Shown here one piece after another: positions 23,816 to 31,005 of a stretch of DNA of 37,481 bases. The DNA is from Oscillospiraceae bacterium (lineage in GTDB: Bacteria > Bacillota > Clostridia > Oscillospirales > Oscillospiraceae), in the NCBI GenBank assembly GCA_017519005.1, contig JAFWTG010000130.1, positions 1 to 37,481 of the forward strand. The letters run 5' to 3'. The notes under the pieces were generated by a model. That model made no database searches. It was not told the DNA's origin and was given only the letters and a program-made list of their open reading frames with translations. Numbering within the stretch: position 1 is the stretch's first letter; the number at the start of each line of letters is the position of its first letter. The translations under genes were made by a program, and so were the position numbers.

Positions 23816-25928
23816 TCGTGTGTGTCCTTTCAAGTTCGCTTGTTTTTTCTTCGTCCATGAGCTTTGTCAGACTGTGCATACTCAGCAGCAGCGTGGAGCT
23901 GTTGTGCAGCAAGGCGCTGACTGTCGGCGGCAGCACACCAAGCGCGCCCAGCAGGATCAGAGCGCCGTTGAAACCCATGACGAAGTGATAATTCTGCCGA
24001 ATGCGGCGCATCAAGGCGTCAGAGAGCCGTTTCAAACAGACCAGCTCCCGCAGATCCTCCGCGGCAATCACGACGTCGGCCACCTCACGGGCAATGGTCG
24101 CACCGCTGCCGACGGCGATCCCCACGTCAGCCAGGGACAGCGCCGGGGTATCGTTGATGCCGTCGCCGATCATCACAACGGTTCGCCCTGCAGCCTGCTC
24201 GTCCCGGATATAACGCGCCTTGTCCTCCGGCAGCACCTCGGCGCGGTATTCGTCCACGCCCAGAAGCCCCGCGATGGCGGCGGCGGTATTCTGATTGTCG
24301 CCTGTCAGCATGACGGTTTTTCCGATCCCCGCCGCGTGCAGAGCGACGAGCGCTTCAGACGCCTCGGGCCGCAGGGGGTCCAGGATGCCGATGGCGGCCG
24401 ATAATACGCCGTCCACCGCAAGATAGAGCCAGGAGCAAGCCTGCTCCAGGCTGTCAAATGCCTCCCGGTCCTCCGGGGCGATCATGACGCCCTCGTCCTC
24501 AAAGATGAAATGTCGACTTCCGATTACGGTGCGCTTCCCGTCGACTCGTGTTGCGATCCCGTGGGCCACTACGTATTCCACCTCGGAGTGCATCTCCTCG
24601 TGCTCCAGACCTCGCTCCTTTGCGGCACGGACGACGGCGTTTGCCACCGAATGCGGGAAATGCTCCTCCAGGCAGGCGGCCAGCCGCAGCATCTCCGCGG
24701 CGTCACTGCCGTGGAAGGGAACGACTGTCAAAACCGTCGGACAGGCCTTGGTCAGCGTCCCGGTCTTGTCAAAAATCACGGTGTCCGCCTCGCTGATCCG
24801 CTCCAGATACTTGCCGCCCTTCACGGTGATCTTCCGGTTCCCGGCCTCCCGCATGGCAGAAAGAACGCTCAGCGGCATGGATAGCTTGAGCGCGCAGGAA
24901 AAATCCACCATCAGTACAGAGACCGCCCGCGTCACGTTCCGTGTCAGCAGCCAGGTCAGCAGACTTCCACCCAGGCACCAGGGTACCAGCTTGTCCGCTA
25001 AATTGGCAGCCTGGCGCTCCACCCCGGATTTCAGCCGCTCTGAGTCTTCAATCATCTGCACGATGCGGTCATAGCGGTTTTCACCCGCCGCACCGGTGAC
25101 CCGCACGACGCAGTTGCCCTCCTCGACCACGGAGCCGGCATAGACCGCCGCTCCGGGGCGCTTTGCAACAGGCACGGACTCGCCAGTCAGCGAGGCTTGG
25201 TTGAGCATCACGTCGCCGCTTTCCAGAATCCCGTCCAGCGGCAGCACGTGGCCCGTGTGGACAATCACCAGATCTCCCGGTGAAACAGCGTTCAGAGGAA
25301 CGAGCGTTTTCCCGCCTTCCTCGTCCAGCCTCCAGACCGCGTCCACCTGCAGCGCCATGCTGCGGGCAAGATCGTCCACCGAGCGCTTATGCGTCCATTC
25401 CTCAAGCGTCTCGCCCAACCGAAGCAGGAACTGCACGGAGGAGGCTGTGTCGAAATCGCCGGTGAGCTGAGAGACGCCGATCGCCGTGCCGTCCAGTACG
25501 TCCACCGTCAGCTTTCCGCCCATCAGGGACTTGACTGCTTGGAAGATCCGCGGTGCGGATTGGAGGGCGCAGAGGGCGATCCGGAGCTGTGTCGGAAGGA
25601 ACCATTTTTTCAGGAAATGCGCAATCACCGATCCGATCAGCTTTTCCTTGTACTCCCGATTCATGGCACGGCTGCTGTGGTGCAGGGGCGGGAGCTCCGC
25701 CGCAGCGGCTTTATATGAAAATGCGCTCAGCCGTGCCGCGACTGGCTCCAACGGACCGTGGTAAACCACCATCACAGAGCAGATACTCTCCTGTACGGCA
25801 GCACGGTCCACCTCCGGCTGCGCCAGCAGCCAGGCCTCCAGCAGATCCGCCTGGTCCGGCGTCATTTTTCGCACGCAGGCATGCAGCCTGAGCCTTCCGG
25901 GGGAACGATGCAGGATCTGAAATCTCAT
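23793..25928 (-). CDS. P1B-type heavy-metal translocating ATPase with atypical metal motif
   Basis: This 711-residue pump has an N-terminal HMA-like domain without Cys (FQILHRSPGRLRLH), actuator motif LTGESVPVAK, phosphorylation motif DKTGTLT (about residue 386), the P1B-specific HP locus FPHSVANAV (about 423) and GDGINDTPALS (about 588). The membrane motif that selects the metal in this class is usually CPC; here it reads DFSCALKLSMP (about 341), without that Pro. The metal is therefore not predictable, with Mn, Fe or Zn possible. It is coupled to DUF6110 (ATGA) and overlaps the ABC ATPase by 23 bp. Confidence 0.9.
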   Translation of the reverse strand: MRFQILHRSPGRLRLHACVRKMTPDQADLLEAWLLAQPEVDRAAVQESICSVMVVYHGPLEPVAARLSAFSYKAAAAELPPLHHSSRAMNREYKEKLIGSVIAHFLKKWFLPTQLRIALCALQSAPRIFQAVKSLMGGKLTVDVLDGTAIGVSQLTGDFDTASSVQFLLRLGETLEEWTHKRSVDDLARSMALQVDAVWRLDEEGGKTLVPLNAVSPGDLVIVHTGHVLPLDGILESGDVMLNQASLTGESVPVAKRPGAAVYAGSVVEEGNCVVRVTGAAGENRYDRIVQMIEDSERLKSGVERQAANLADKLVPWCLGGSLLTWLLTRNVTRAVSVLMVDFSCALKLSMPLSVLSAMREAGNRKITVKGGKYLERISEADTVIFDKTGTLTKACPTVLTVVPFHGSDAAEMLRLAACLEEHFPHSVANAVVRAAKERGLEHEEMHSEVEYVVAHGIATRVDGKRTVIGSRHFIFEDEGVMIAPEDREAFDSLEQACSWLYLAVDGVLSAAIGILDPLRPEASEALVALHAAGIGKTVMLTGDNQNTAAAIAGLLGVDEYRAEVLPEDKARYIRDEQAAGRTVVMIGDGINDTPALSLADVGIAVGSGATIAREVADVVIAAEDLRELVCLKRLSDALMRRIRQNYHFVMGFNGALILLGALGVLPPTVSALLHNSSTLLLSMHSLTKLMDEEKTSELERTHTNGNRSIQ

Positions 25929-26197
25929 GCCTCTGGCGCTTCCTTCGCGCTGTCTTCAATGAAAGCCAGTTCCTCCGCGGCTTCGCGCTCCGCGTTGATC
26001 TTCTTGGCGTCAGCCAGGATATCGGAGCAGGCTGCCTGGACCTCGTCCACATTCCGCATGACTTCCTTCTTGCAGCGCAGTGCCGCTGCTGTGGCGTGGG
26101 TGTAAACCTTCCGGGCGTCCTTGCTCGCCAGGAGCTTAAAGCCGGCCGAGCCGAACAGAGTGCCAAATACAAACATAGCGAGTTTTCCTGTCAACAT
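25925..26197 (-). CDS. DUF6110 family protein
   Basis: This 90-residue protein has one N-terminal hydrophobic segment (LAMFVFGTLFGSAGFKLL) followed by an amphipathic, charged helix (ARKVYTHATAAALRCKKEV). Similar short proteins accompany metal P-type ATPases in clostridia, so it is probably a membrane-associated partner of the next gene, with which it overlaps by ATGA. Starts at 26197 with GAGGAAT upstream. Function unknown. Confidence 0.8.
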   Translation of the reverse strand: MLTGKLAMFVFGTLFGSAGFKLLASKDARKVYTHATAAALRCKKEVMRNVDEVQAACSDILADAKKINAEREAAEELAFIEDSAKEAPEA

Positions 26198-26240
26198 GAT
26201 GATTCCTCCAGTTTTTATATTCTTTTGTATAGATATGGAA

Positions 26241-26270
26241 ACGGACCCACGGTTGCTCCCGCGGGTCCGT
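26241..26270 (-). terminator. Hairpin after the FeoB-associated gene
   Basis: ACGGACCC and GGGTCCGT arms extend with further GC pairs around the loop, 7 bp after the stop codon, with a weak T-tract. It may attenuate rather than end the operon. Confidence 0.6.
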
Positions 26271-26276
26271 GCTTCG

Positions 26277-26477
26277 TTATTTGCTGTGGCATTGGCCCTG
26301 CATGGGGCAGCCGCCGCATCCGCCGCAGCCGCCCCCGCAGGAGCCGCAGGAGCCGCCGCACAGATGCTTTCCCGCCTTTTTGTCCAGGATCATTCGTCGG
26401 ACGATCAGCACAACCACAACCAGGAGGAATAAACCGACGAGGATCGTAGCAAGATTGGAAGACAACCATGCCAGCAT
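26277..26477 (-). CDS. FeoB-associated Cys-rich membrane protein
   Basis: This 66-residue protein has one membrane helix (about residues 8-27, LATILVGLFLLVVVVLIV) and a Gly/Cys-rich tail (CGGSCGSCGGGCGGCGGC and more Cys), as in the small proteins that accompany FeoB in Firmicutes in place of FeoC. The tail may bind iron or a cluster and help FeoB. The start at 26477 has AAAGGAG at about 9 bp. It follows feoB after a pair of inverted hairpins. Confidence 0.88.
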   Translation of the reverse strand: MLAWLSSNLATILVGLFLLVVVVLIVRRMILDKKAGKHLCGGSCGSCGGGCGGCGGCPMQGQCHSK

Positions 26478-26518
26478 AAAACCAGCTCCTTTCAAACGTA
26501 TTTGTCGCCTATCCCGTT

Positions 26519-26583
26519 GTAGCGGCGAACAGTGTTCGCCACTTTTTGCGTGCGGGCATTTGGCGCACACTGTGCGCCGCTAC
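26519..26583. repeat. Inverted pair of REP-like hairpins (BIME-like)
   Basis: On the plus strand GTAGC-GGCGAAC-AGT-GTTCGCC (26519-26540), and on the minus strand GTAGC-GGCGCAC-AGT-GTGCGCC (26562-26583). Both stems are perfect with a 3-nt loop and a GTAG foot, and the two feet face outward. The pair starts 7 bp after the feoB stop and could stabilise or end the feoB transcript. Confidence 0.7.
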
Positions 26584-26590
26584 AGTTTGT

Positions 26591-28939
26591 TTACACCTTG
26601 ACCTTCTTGGTCAGCTTCGTGGCCTCCTTGTAGGGCTTGAAGAGCTGCCAGCACATCAGGCCCAGCAGGGCCAGGGCCGCGATCAGGCCGATCACGTTCG
26701 CGTCGCCCACGAAGAGCCTGCCAAGCTGGAAGACGATCAGTGCGACCACGTATGCGAACACGCACATGTAGGCGATGGCGAAGATCGTCCACCTGGGGCT
26801 GTTCATCTCCCGCTTGATGGCGCCCATGGCCGCGAAGCAGGGGGCGCAAAGCAGATTGAAGAGCATGAAGGCAAAGGCCGCCAGCTTGCCGTGGCCGCCG
26901 GAGAAGTCCTGGAAGTCCTTCTCCACGTTGGCCCAGATCTGATCGCCTTCCTCGGCCAGCTCCTCCATGACAGGCTCGCCGTTCTCGTCGAAGAGGGGCT
27001 CGCCGGTCTCTTCGTCCAGGGCCTGCTCCGCCTTGGCGTCGTAGTTGTACATGATGCCGAAGTTGGCGACGACCTCTTCCTTGGCCACCAGACCCGTGAC
27101 GGTGGCGGCTGTGGGCTTCCAGTCGCCGAAGCCCAGGGGCTTGAAGATGGCGGAAACGGGCTGGGCGATGCCCGCCAGGATGGAGTCGTCCATGGGCGAG
27201 ACCTCGTCGGTATCGACGCCCATTCTGTCGGCGACCTTCTGGACGTATTCCTCGGTGACCAGTGCCTCGTCCCCGTAGAGCTCGTCCACCATGCCGAATT
27301 TGCCGTTGACGTTGCCGAAGCTGATCAGGAACCAGATGATGATGGAGGAAACGACGATGACGGTGCCGGCCCGCTTGATGAAGGACCAGCCCCGCTCCCA
27401 CATGGCCCGCAGGACGTTGCCGATGGTGGGGGCGTGATAGGCGGGCAGCTCCATAACGAAGGGAGCCGGGTCTCCGGCGAACATTTTGGTCTTTTTCAGC
27501 ATGATGCCGGAGATAACGATGGCCGCCACGCCGATGAAGTAGGCGGAGGTGGCGATCCAGGAGGAGCCGCCGAAGAGCGCGCCCGCGATCAGGCCGATGA
27601 TGGGCATCTTCGCGCCGCAGGGCATGAAGCAGGTGGTCATGACGGTCATGCGGCGGTCGCACTCGTTCTCAATGGTCCGGGAGGCCATGACGCCGGGGAT
27701 GCCGCAGCCGGTACCCACCAGCATGGGGATGAAGCTCTTGCCGGACAGGCCGAAGCGGCGGAAGATCCGGTCCATGATGAAGGCGATCCGGGCCATATAG
27801 CCGCAGTCCTCCAGGATGGCCAGCATCAGGAAGAGGACCAGCATCTGGGGCACGAAGCCCAGCACCGCGCCGACGCCGGCGAGGATGCCGTCAGAAATCA
27901 GACCCACCAGCCAGGGCGCAGCGCCCCAGCCCTCCAGAATGGCGCGGGAGCCGTCGGTCAGCCAGGCGCCGCCCAGCACGTCGTTGGTCCAGTCGGTGAG
28001 GAAGGTGCCGATGCCGATGCCGCCGTCCGCCACGGACTTACCCATGGCGATGGCGTAGACCAGGAACATGACCACCGCGAAGATGGGCAGGGCCAGCCAG
28101 CGATTGGTGACGATCCGGTCGATCTTGTCGGAGGCGGTCAGCTTCCCGGCGGTCTTCTTTTTATAGCAGCCCTTGATGATGCTGCCGATCCAGATATAGC
28201 GCTCGTTGGTGATGATGGACTCGGCGTCGTCGTCCAGCTCCTTCTCCACCTCGGCGATATGGGCCTCAACATCCTTTTTGACCGCCTCGCTGAGATTCAT
28301 CTGCGCAAGGGCCTTTTCGTCCCGCTCAAAGAGCTTGACCGCGAACCAGCGCTGCTGTTCCTCGGGCATATCGGAAACCGCGTGCTCCTCGATGTGGGCC
28401 AGAGCGTGCTCCACGGGACCGGAGAAGCTGTGCATGGGAACGGTTTTCCCGTTCTTCGCGGCGGCGATGGCGGCCTCGGCGGCCTCCTGCACGCCGGTGC
28501 CCTTCAAAGCGGAGATCTCCACGATCCTGCAGCCGAGCTGCTTGGAGAGCTGGGCGGTGTCGATCTTGTCTCCGCTCTTCTTCACCACGTCCATCATGTT
28601 GATGGCGACCACCACGGGGATGCCCAGCTCCGTGAGCTGGGTGGTTAAGTACAGGTTGCGCTCGAGGTTGGAGCCGTCCACGATGTTCAGAATGGCGTCG
28701 GGCCGCTCGCCGATCAGGTAGTTCCGGGCCACGACCTCCTCCAGGGTGTAGGGGGAGAGGGAGTAGATGCCGGGCAGGTCCGTGATGGTCACGTCGCTGT
28801 GCTTTTTCAGCTTGCCCTCCTTCTTCTCCACCGTGACGCCGGGCCAGTTGCCGACGAACTGGGTCGCGCCGGTCAGCGCGTTGAACAGGGTCGTCTTGCC
28901 GCTGTTCGGGTTGCCCGCGAGGGCGATGCGAATACTCAT
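26591..28939 (-). CDS. feoB: Ferrous iron transport protein FeoB
   Basis: This 782-residue Fe(II) permease imports ferrous iron across the cytoplasmic membrane. The N-terminal G domain has G1 GNPNSGKTT (residues 8-16), G3 DLPGIYSL, G4 NMMD and G5 SALKG, followed by the linker domain and a large membrane domain with two gates, including GCGIPGVMASRTI and FMPCGAKMPIIG, where conserved Cys residues line the path. An Asp/Glu-rich insertion near residues 610-670 is somewhat long. It is preceded by two feoA genes and an iron-type operator, and the Cys-rich partner follows. Confidence 0.97.
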   Translation of the reverse strand: MSIRIALAGNPNSGKTTLFNALTGATQFVGNWPGVTVEKKEGKLKKHSDVTITDLPGIYSLSPYTLEEVVARNYLIGERPDAILNIVDGSNLERNLYLTTQLTELGIPVVVAINMMDVVKKSGDKIDTAQLSKQLGCRIVEISALKGTGVQEAAEAAIAAAKNGKTVPMHSFSGPVEHALAHIEEHAVSDMPEEQQRWFAVKLFERDEKALAQMNLSEAVKKDVEAHIAEVEKELDDDAESIITNERYIWIGSIIKGCYKKKTAGKLTASDKIDRIVTNRWLALPIFAVVMFLVYAIAMGKSVADGGIGIGTFLTDWTNDVLGGAWLTDGSRAILEGWGAAPWLVGLISDGILAGVGAVLGFVPQMLVLFLMLAILEDCGYMARIAFIMDRIFRRFGLSGKSFIPMLVGTGCGIPGVMASRTIENECDRRMTVMTTCFMPCGAKMPIIGLIAGALFGGSSWIATSAYFIGVAAIVISGIMLKKTKMFAGDPAPFVMELPAYHAPTIGNVLRAMWERGWSFIKRAGTVIVVSSIIIWFLISFGNVNGKFGMVDELYGDEALVTEEYVQKVADRMGVDTDEVSPMDDSILAGIAQPVSAIFKPLGFGDWKPTAATVTGLVAKEEVVANFGIMYNYDAKAEQALDEETGEPLFDENGEPVMEELAEEGDQIWANVEKDFQDFSGGHGKLAAFAFMLFNLLCAPCFAAMGAIKREMNSPRWTIFAIAYMCVFAYVVALIVFQLGRLFVGDANVIGLIAALALLGLMCWQLFKPYKEATKLTKKVKV

Positions 28940-28962
28940 AGGTTTCTTCCTTTCTCAGCGAG

Positions 28963-28980
28963 GGTTAGCAATTCCTAACC
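28963..28980. promoter_or_regulatory. DtxR-type operator upstream of feoB
   Basis: GGTTAG-CAATTC-CTAACC is a perfect 6-6-6 dyad between feoA and feoB. It suggests an internal iron-regulated promoter for feoB. Confidence 0.75.
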
Positions 28981-28994
28981 CCTGTGTAAATTTT

Positions 28995-29216
28995 TTATGC
29001 GATTTCAATCATTTCCGCGTCCGCTTTCCGGAGCGACAGCTCGTAACCGCGGACGGTCAGTTCCACGGGGTCGCCCAGGGGGGCAACTTTGCGGACGTAA
29101 ATCTCCACGTGTTTGGTGATCCCCATATCCATGATCCGGCGCTTGACCGCGCCTTCCCCGTGAATCTTCACCACCGTGACGGTCTCTCCGATTTTTGCGT
29201 CTCTTAACGTTTTCAT
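28995..29216 (-). CDS. feoA: FeoA family protein (second in operon)
   Basis: This 73-residue SH3-like protein starts MKTLRDAKIGETVTVVKI and has the FeoA core RRIMDMGIT and DPVELTVRGYELSLRKADA. FeoA proteins bind the cytosolic side of FeoB and are needed for iron uptake. It lies 55 bp before feoB. A repeat-filled gap of 132 bp separates it from the other feoA. Confidence 0.92.
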   Translation of the reverse strand: MKTLRDAKIGETVTVVKIHGEGAVKRRIMDMGITKHVEIYVRKVAPLGDPVELTVRGYELSLRKADAEMIEIA

Positions 29217-29250
29217 TCTTTATCGTTCCTTTCCTGTTGTCGGTTTCGCG

Positions 29251-29275
29251 GGCCGTCGAAGGCGCCGGCCCCTAC
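29251..29275 (-). repeat. REP-like hairpin with GTAG foot
   Basis: On the minus strand GTAGGGG is followed by GCCGGCGCC and GGCC arms, an imperfect stem. It lies in the gap between the two feoA genes. Confidence 0.4.
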
Positions 29276-29281
29276 AGATTT

Positions 29282-29308
29282 GTCATTCTGAGCGGAGCGA
29301 AGAATCCG
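29282..29308 (+). repeat. Interspersed repeat, short form
   Basis: GTCATTCTGAGCGGAGCG joins directly to AAGAATCCG, lacking the 11-bp centre of the copies at 2828 and 2981. Confidence 0.75.
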
Positions 29309-29323
29309 CGCCTCCGTCTCCTA

Positions 29324-29350
29324 TTGCCTGTTGCCTGTTGCCTGTTGCCT
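29324..29350 (+). repeat. 7-bp microsatellite, TTGCCTG x almost 4
   Basis: Nearly four perfect units end at the stop codon of the first feoA. Slippage here would alter only the tail of that gene. Confidence 0.8.
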
Positions 29351-29561
29351 AAATCATGATCTTATTTGCCAGCTCTTTGCTGACCGCGACACGGCATTCC
29401 TTGACGTTGACGATGAGATTTCCGCCGATCGTATTGACCACGCTGATCTCCCCGCCCACGTGGAAGCCGAGATCCTCCAAATGCTTTTTTACCTCCGGAC
29501 TGCCGCCGATCCGCTTGATGATCTGAGACTGACCGACGTCCGCAAACGTGAGAGGCATCAT
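29349..29561 (-). CDS. feoA: FeoA family protein (first in operon)
   Basis: This 70-residue SH3-like protein has HLEDLGFHVGGEISVV and LIVNVKECRVAVSKELANKI, the typical FeoA core. It starts at tandem ATGs (29561 and 29558) with GGAGGGA upstream and is the first gene of the feo operon, directly behind a strong promoter with four operator-like boxes. Two different FeoA proteins with one FeoB are common in clostridia. Confidence 0.9.
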   Translation of the reverse strand: MMPLTFADVGQSQIIKRIGGSPEVKKHLEDLGFHVGGEISVVNTIGGNLIVNVKECRVAVSKELANKIMI

Positions 29562-29581
29562 ATTCTCCCTCCATCCGAAAT

Positions 29582-29769
29582 GATTAGTCTCCGCTAATTG
29601 TTGGGCTGAGAAAACGGTTAGCCGTTGCTGACCGCAAGTCTGAAAAAATGATTAGCAACCTCTAACCGGCTATATTATAGTTAGCAACCGCTTATTTGTC
29701 AAGAGGGATTGTAAACTTTTTTCTTTCCCGTTACTTTTTTTCAAAAACTATGGTAAGTTTAGGCTAACA
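29582..29769. promoter_or_regulatory. Array of five DtxR-type operators between feoA and dtxR
   Basis: Boxes with the 6-6-6 plan: GATTAG-tctccg-CTAATT (29582-29599), GGTTAG-ccgttg-CTGACC (29616-29633), GATTAG-caacct-CTAACC (29650-29667), AGTTAG-caaccg-CTTATT (29679-29696) and GGTAAG-tttagg-CTAACA (29752-29769). The first three are spaced exactly 34 bp. They fill the divergent intergenic region and cover both promoters. Confidence 0.8.
29674..29702 (-). promoter_or_regulatory. Consensus sigma-A promoter of the feo operon
   Basis: TTGACA (29697-29702), 17 bp and TATAAT (29674-29679) on the minus strand are both perfect consensus. One operator-like box lies exactly in the spacer, so repressor binding would exclude polymerase. 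Confidence 0.88.
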
Positions 29770-29787
29770 AAGAGGGAGGCATGAGCT

Positions 29788-30162
29788 ATGGTGATGCAGG
29801 AATCCGGCGAAATGTATCTGGAGACGATCTATGTTCTGTCCAGTCAGTCGTCCAGCGTCCGCAATGTGGACGCTGCGGAGGAAATGGGCTATTCCAAGCC
29901 TTCCGTCTGCCGGGCGGTTGGCCTGCTGAGAAAGGACGTCCTGCTTTTGATGGACGAGGCTGGCGAACTGAAGCTCACGGAGGCCGGCGAGGAAAAAGCA
30001 AAGCGAATCTACGAGCGGCATACGGTCCTGTCCAAGCTGCTGATGAATCTCGGCGTCGACGAAGCGACCGCCAACGAAGACGCCTGCCGCATCGAACACT
30101 ACATCAGCGACTGCAGCTTCGAGGCCATCAAGGCCCACATGCGCAGATGCGGTACAGAATAA
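29788..30162 (+). CDS. DtxR/IdeR-type iron-dependent repressor
   Basis: This 124-residue regulator has a winged helix (AAEEMGYSKPSVCRAVGLL about residues 31-49) and a metal/dimer domain (RIYERHTVLSKLL, DACRIEHYIS), without an SH3 domain. Aligned by eye, the metal ligands are Met (GEMYLE), Cys, Glu and His, as in DtxR/IdeR, which points to Fe(II) rather than Mn(II). The ATG at 29788 has GGGAGG at about 8 bp. It is divergent from feoA and overlooks its own operator, so autoregulation and control of feo are likely. Confidence 0.92.
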   Translation: MVMQESGEMYLETIYVLSSQSSSVRNVDAAEEMGYSKPSVCRAVGLLRKDVLLLMDEAGELKLTEAGEEKAKRIYERHTVLSKLLMNLGVDEATANEDACRIEHYISDCSFEAIKAHMRRCGTE

Positions 30163-30174
30163 GATTTCCCGACA

Positions 30175-30209
30175 CCCCTCGCCGCCAGCCAGCGGCGAGG
30201 GGCGTTTTT
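30175..30209 (+). terminator. Rho-independent terminator of the DtxR gene
   Basis: CCCCTCGCCGC and GCGGCGAGGGG arms, a 6-nt loop and CGTTTTT. Confidence 0.92.
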
Positions 30210-30231
30210 CTGCCCGTGGTCAGACATATGA

Positions 30232-30417
30232 AATCATTTGAAAACCCTCTTGACCTTTTCGGCAGGATACGCCAACGGCGTTGCCCTGAAAGACATTCAG
30301 GAGTGGCTGGGCCACAGCGACATCGGCACTACCAGCAACATCTACACCCATCTGGATTACAGCTCCAAGGTGGCCTCGGCCCAGGCCATTGAGGGGATTC
30401 TTCCCGGCTTCGACTAA
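30232..30417 (+). pseudogene. Tyrosine recombinase (integrase), C-terminal remnant
   Basis: After an in-frame TGA the sequence reads GYANGVALKDIQEWLGHSDI, then GTTSNIYTHLDYSSK and GILPGFD before TAA. This is the end of a phage- or ICE-type tyrosine recombinase, including the box II His-containing LGHSD and the catalytic Tyr in IYTHL. The core-binding domain and most of the catalytic domain are missing. It lies 205 bp from a displaced tRNA-Leu half, the usual neighbourhood of such enzymes. Confidence 0.85.
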
Positions 30418-30564
30418 AATCCGCTGTGTCTGTTCATTCGGAAAATTGACCTCCACGACCTCCAAAAACCCGAAAACGCAGGCAGAGCAAGGCTTTCCGG
30501 ACTTCGATTTTCCGCCCGGTTACGAAAAATCGCCTGCTGTCGCATCAGGAAACACAGCGGATTT
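30417..30564. repeat. 13-bp inverted repeat pair next to the tRNA attachment site
   Basis: AAATCCGCTGTGT (30417-30429) and its exact complement (30552-30564) enclose a segment with GACCTCCACGACCTCC (30449-30464). The region up to 30588 contains no gene. Confidence 0.6.
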
Positions 30565-30588
30565 CGACCTCAGATTTCCAAAGAAAAA

Positions 30589-30621
30589 CGCCAAACCCCT
30601 GATAAAATAAGAGGTTTGGCG
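30589..30621 (-). terminator. Terminator of the tRNA-Leu gene
   Basis: On the minus strand CGCCAAACC and GGTTTGGCG arms are followed by TTTTTCTTT. It starts right after the tRNA CCA end. Confidence 0.8.
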
Positions 30622-30675
30622 TGGTGCCGCTGACCGGACTCGAACCGGTACGGTATCGCTACCGGCGGATTTTAA
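30622..30675 (-). tRNA. tRNA-Leu(UAA) 3' half only, displaced attachment-site remnant
   Basis: On the minus strand the sequence runs from the anticodon loop (CTTAAAATCC) through a long variable arm (CGGTA/TACCG), a complete T arm (ACCGG-TTCGAGT-CCGGT) and acceptor CAGCGGC-A-CCA. The long variable arm and TTAAAA loop fit tRNA-Leu UAA. The 5' half is absent: upstream sequence has no D arm. This is the half-gene left when an element integrates at the anticodon loop, so 30622 marks the host side and DNA above 30676 the element side. Not a functional tRNA gene. Confidence 0.85.
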
Positions 30676-30715
30676 GTGATAGGGGAAAAGCCGAAGCTGG
30701 CGGAACTTGGCGCCC

Positions 30716-30902
30716 GTTGGAGGTCGTTGGAGAAGATGCTTTCCCCAGGTTTTTCAAGGAAAAATGCCCCAAAACGGCCAAAAAGCTTTGCTGGGCCTAC
30801 TGATTCGAGCTCTCTCCCCCCTCGGAACAAAAAATCGGAAATCGGAGGTCGTTCCGAGGTCGCCAAGCAAATCAGCAACCGAAAAAGACTCCCCGGAGGT
30901 CG
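30716..30902. repeat. Repeated GGAGGTCG motifs, candidate recombinase arm sites
   Basis: GGAGGTCGTTGGAG (about 30719), GGAGGTCGTTCCGAGGTCG (about 30844) and CGGAGGTCG (about 30895) repeat on the plus strand, with the reverse complement twice at 30449-30464 across the tRNA remnant. No gene is supported in 30676-31005. Confidence 0.5.
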
Positions 30903-30921
30903 CAAAAACAACCAGCCTTAT

Positions 30922-30943
30922 TTAGCGGCGCACATTGTGCGCC
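30922..30943 (+). repeat. REP-like hairpin, 3-nt loop
   Basis: TTAGC-GGCGCAC-ATT-GTGCGCC is nearly identical to the feoB-adjacent pair, but the foot is TTAG rather than GTAG. Confidence 0.55.
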
Positions 30944-31005
30944 ACCGAAAAAACACCATCTTGTCAGATCCTCTGCCGTCGGAAAACATCAAAGGAGAAC
31001 CGATC

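Noticed and set aside
26546-28648. Plus-strand open frame of 700 codons
   Set aside because: Antisense of feoB with a biased Gly/His/Asp composition; no start signal.
30622-30675. Complete tRNA-Leu gene
   Set aside because: The 5' acceptor strand and D arm are missing upstream of the anticodon loop.
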